In this document: positions 7,362 to 7,842 of the stretch, piece after piece
How the letters are laid out: each line of letters starts with the position of its first letter
Position numbering within the stretch: position 1 is the first letter of the stretch
DNA from: Coriobacteriia bacterium
Lineage (GTDB): Bacteria > Actinomycetota > Coriobacteriia > Anaerosomatales > PALSA-660
DNA: 7,842 nt
Reading direction: 5' to 3'
Assembly (NCBI GenBank): GCA_030652345.1
Contig: JAUSAU010000111.1
Location: 1 to 7,842 of the forward strand
Position numbers and translations under genes: made by a program
Notes under the pieces: generated by a model
Told to the model about the DNA's origin: nothing
The model's database searches: none
What the model saw: only the letters and a program-made list of their open reading frames with translations

Positions 7362-7389
7362 AGTATACCCCATAGGGTATCTTGAGCAA
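7362..7389 (-). promoter_or_regulatory. Sigma-70-type promoter of the thioredoxin gene
   Basis: On the minus strand a weak -35 box TTGCTC (7384-7389) and a good -10 box TATACT (7362-7367) are 16 bp apart. The inverted-repeat operator fills the spacer and overlaps the -10, exactly as at the CsoR-like promoter. The expected start is near 7355, leaving a leader of about 30 nt. Confidence 0.7.
7365..7380. promoter_or_regulatory. CsoR/CstR-type operator 2 (thioredoxin promoter)
   Basis: ATACCC-CATA-GGGTAT is a perfect 6-bp inverted repeat; on the minus strand it reads ATACCC-TATG-GGGTAT. It shares edges, C/G runs and promoter placement with the operator at 5957-5973, differing by one base in total length. 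Confidence 0.8.
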
Positions 7390-7400
7390 CCCCTCGACCA
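7385..7400 (-). promoter_or_regulatory. Weak sigma-54-like -24/-12 match upstream of thioredoxin
   Basis: The minus strand reads TGGTCGAGGGGTTGCT. TGG and TTGCT match the consensus and the GG-N10-GC spacing is exact, but the rest of the -24 element (CACG) does not match. It overlaps the -35 box of the sigma-70-type promoter, so the TTGCT may be coincidental. Confidence 0.22.
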
Positions 7401-7411
7401 TCGTCGGTGAT

Positions 7412-7432
7412 ATACCCGTCGCAGGTTATGAT
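7412..7432 (+). promoter_or_regulatory. Degenerate operator and -10-like box before the membrane-protein gene
   Basis: ATACCC-N6-GGTTAT (7412-7429) is a CsoR-type repeat with one arm mismatch and a wider spacer. It overlaps a -10-like TATGAT (7427-7432, five of six matches) facing the membrane-protein gene. No clear -35 box is present. The layout mirrors the two good operators, but the match is weak. Confidence 0.35.
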
Positions 7433-7471
7433 GGAAACGGCGGGCACCATCGAGACCGGACGGGAGGCGCT

Positions 7472-7842
7472 GTGACGATCCTGGCGTGGGGCCTCCTGCT
7501 CGTATCAGGCGTGACGGGCGGCGGATCACTCGCCGTCGCCCTCGTCGTCCCGCGCCGATCGATGTGGATGACGGCGCTCGTGGGGCTCGTGTCGGCCGCC
7601 GTGTTGTGCGGATCGGTGGGCACCATCTGGTGGGCCACAGCGCGCTTCGACGCGTCCGTCGCCGCGACGTTCATCGCCGTCGGGGCGCTTCTTGGAGGGT
7701 TCGCCCTCGCGGCCGCGGCGCTTCCCTCCCTCCTCGGGCGTTCGACACCCGTCCACCCGGTCGAAGCCGGACCCGACGACGGACTCGTTCACGTCATCCT
7801 GCTGGCCGATGCTGAACCGGACACGTACTCCCCCGTCGCCAT
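7472..7842 (+). CDS. Unrecognised membrane protein, 3' end outside window
   Basis: An open frame of 123 codons runs off the right edge, starting at GTG with GGGAGG (7462-7467) four bases upstream. Three hydrophobic helices are visible at about 2-26, 31-56 and 62-88. They are separated by short polar turns (PRRS at 27-30, ARFDAS at 57-62). After an acidic linker (about 96-105) comes what looks like the first strand of a soluble domain, VHVILLADAEPDTYSPVA (106-123). That combination of strand and loop suggests an alpha/beta domain, but I do not recognise the family. The gene is divergent from thioredoxin, with a 145-bp shared upstream region holding operator 2 and a degenerate third copy, so it may share control with thioredoxin. 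The reading frame is supported by GC-rich codon third positions. Confidence 0.8.
   Translation, partial: MTILAWGLLLVSGVTGGGSLAVALVVPRRSMWMTALVGLVSAAVLCGSVGTIWWATARFDASVAATFIAVGALLGGFALAAAALPSLLGRSTPVHPVEAGPDDGLVHVILLADAEPDTYSPVA

Noticed and set aside
7431..7475. 14-codon leader reading frame ending in GTGA overlap with the membrane-protein start
   Set aside because: It has no ribosome-binding site, and its ATG overlaps the -10-like box, so it would not be transcribed from that promoter.
7486..7815. 109-codon plus-strand frame and 88-codon minus-strand frame at the right end
   Set aside because: The frame starting at 7472 has a good ribosome-binding site, three membrane helices and runs to the window edge. 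The others are Arg-rich shadows.

Overview
The window is a GC-rich, gene-dense bacterial chromosome segment with short intergenic gaps and GTG/TTG starts alongside ATG. The base composition and the CsoR/thioredoxin gene mix would fit a deep-branching actinobacterial lineage (for example Coriobacteriia/OPB41-like), but no taxonomic marker gene is present, so this is only a guess. If it is actinobacterial, a sigma-54 gene would be noteworthy, because most members of that phylum lack one.

Left block (1-5888, all minus strand). In transcription order: a CDF-family cation efflux protein; an EamA/DMT-type transporter starting inside the CDF stop codon (4-nt GTGA overlap); a 120-bp gap; rpoN (sigma-54); a PAS-containing membrane-associated histidine kinase starting one base after the rpoN stop; and an NtrC-type sigma-54 activator whose start lies 12 bp after the kinase stop and which runs off the left edge. 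The gap upstream of rpoN holds a near-perfect -24/-12 sigma-54 promoter (TGGTACG-N4-TTGCT, 3867-3882). This suggests that the sigma factor, kinase and activator form one self-reinforcing unit.

Middle block (5889-6452). Divergent from the CDF gene is a CsoR/RcnR-family repressor gene. Its promoter has a perfect -10 (TATAAT) and a TTGAGT -35 box, with a perfect ATACCCC-CTA-GGGGTAT operator filling most of the spacer. The repressor keeps both ligand cysteines (C45, C74) but has Ser at the usual histidine position and a His one residue earlier. It may therefore be a CstR-like thiol/persulfide sensor rather than a copper sensor. A 15-bp-stem hairpin (6394-6426) separates it from the convergent gene downstream.

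Right block (6453-7842). A DUF302 protein and a thioredoxin are both on the minus strand, and a truncated plus-strand membrane protein diverges from thioredoxin. The thioredoxin promoter carries a second copy of the CsoR-type operator in the same -35/operator/-10 layout. A third, degenerate copy overlaps a -10-like box upstream of the membrane protein. Together these suggest a small regulon linking the CsoR/CstR-like sensor to thiol chemistry. No RNA genes, insertion sequences, CRISPR arrays or replication origins were seen.
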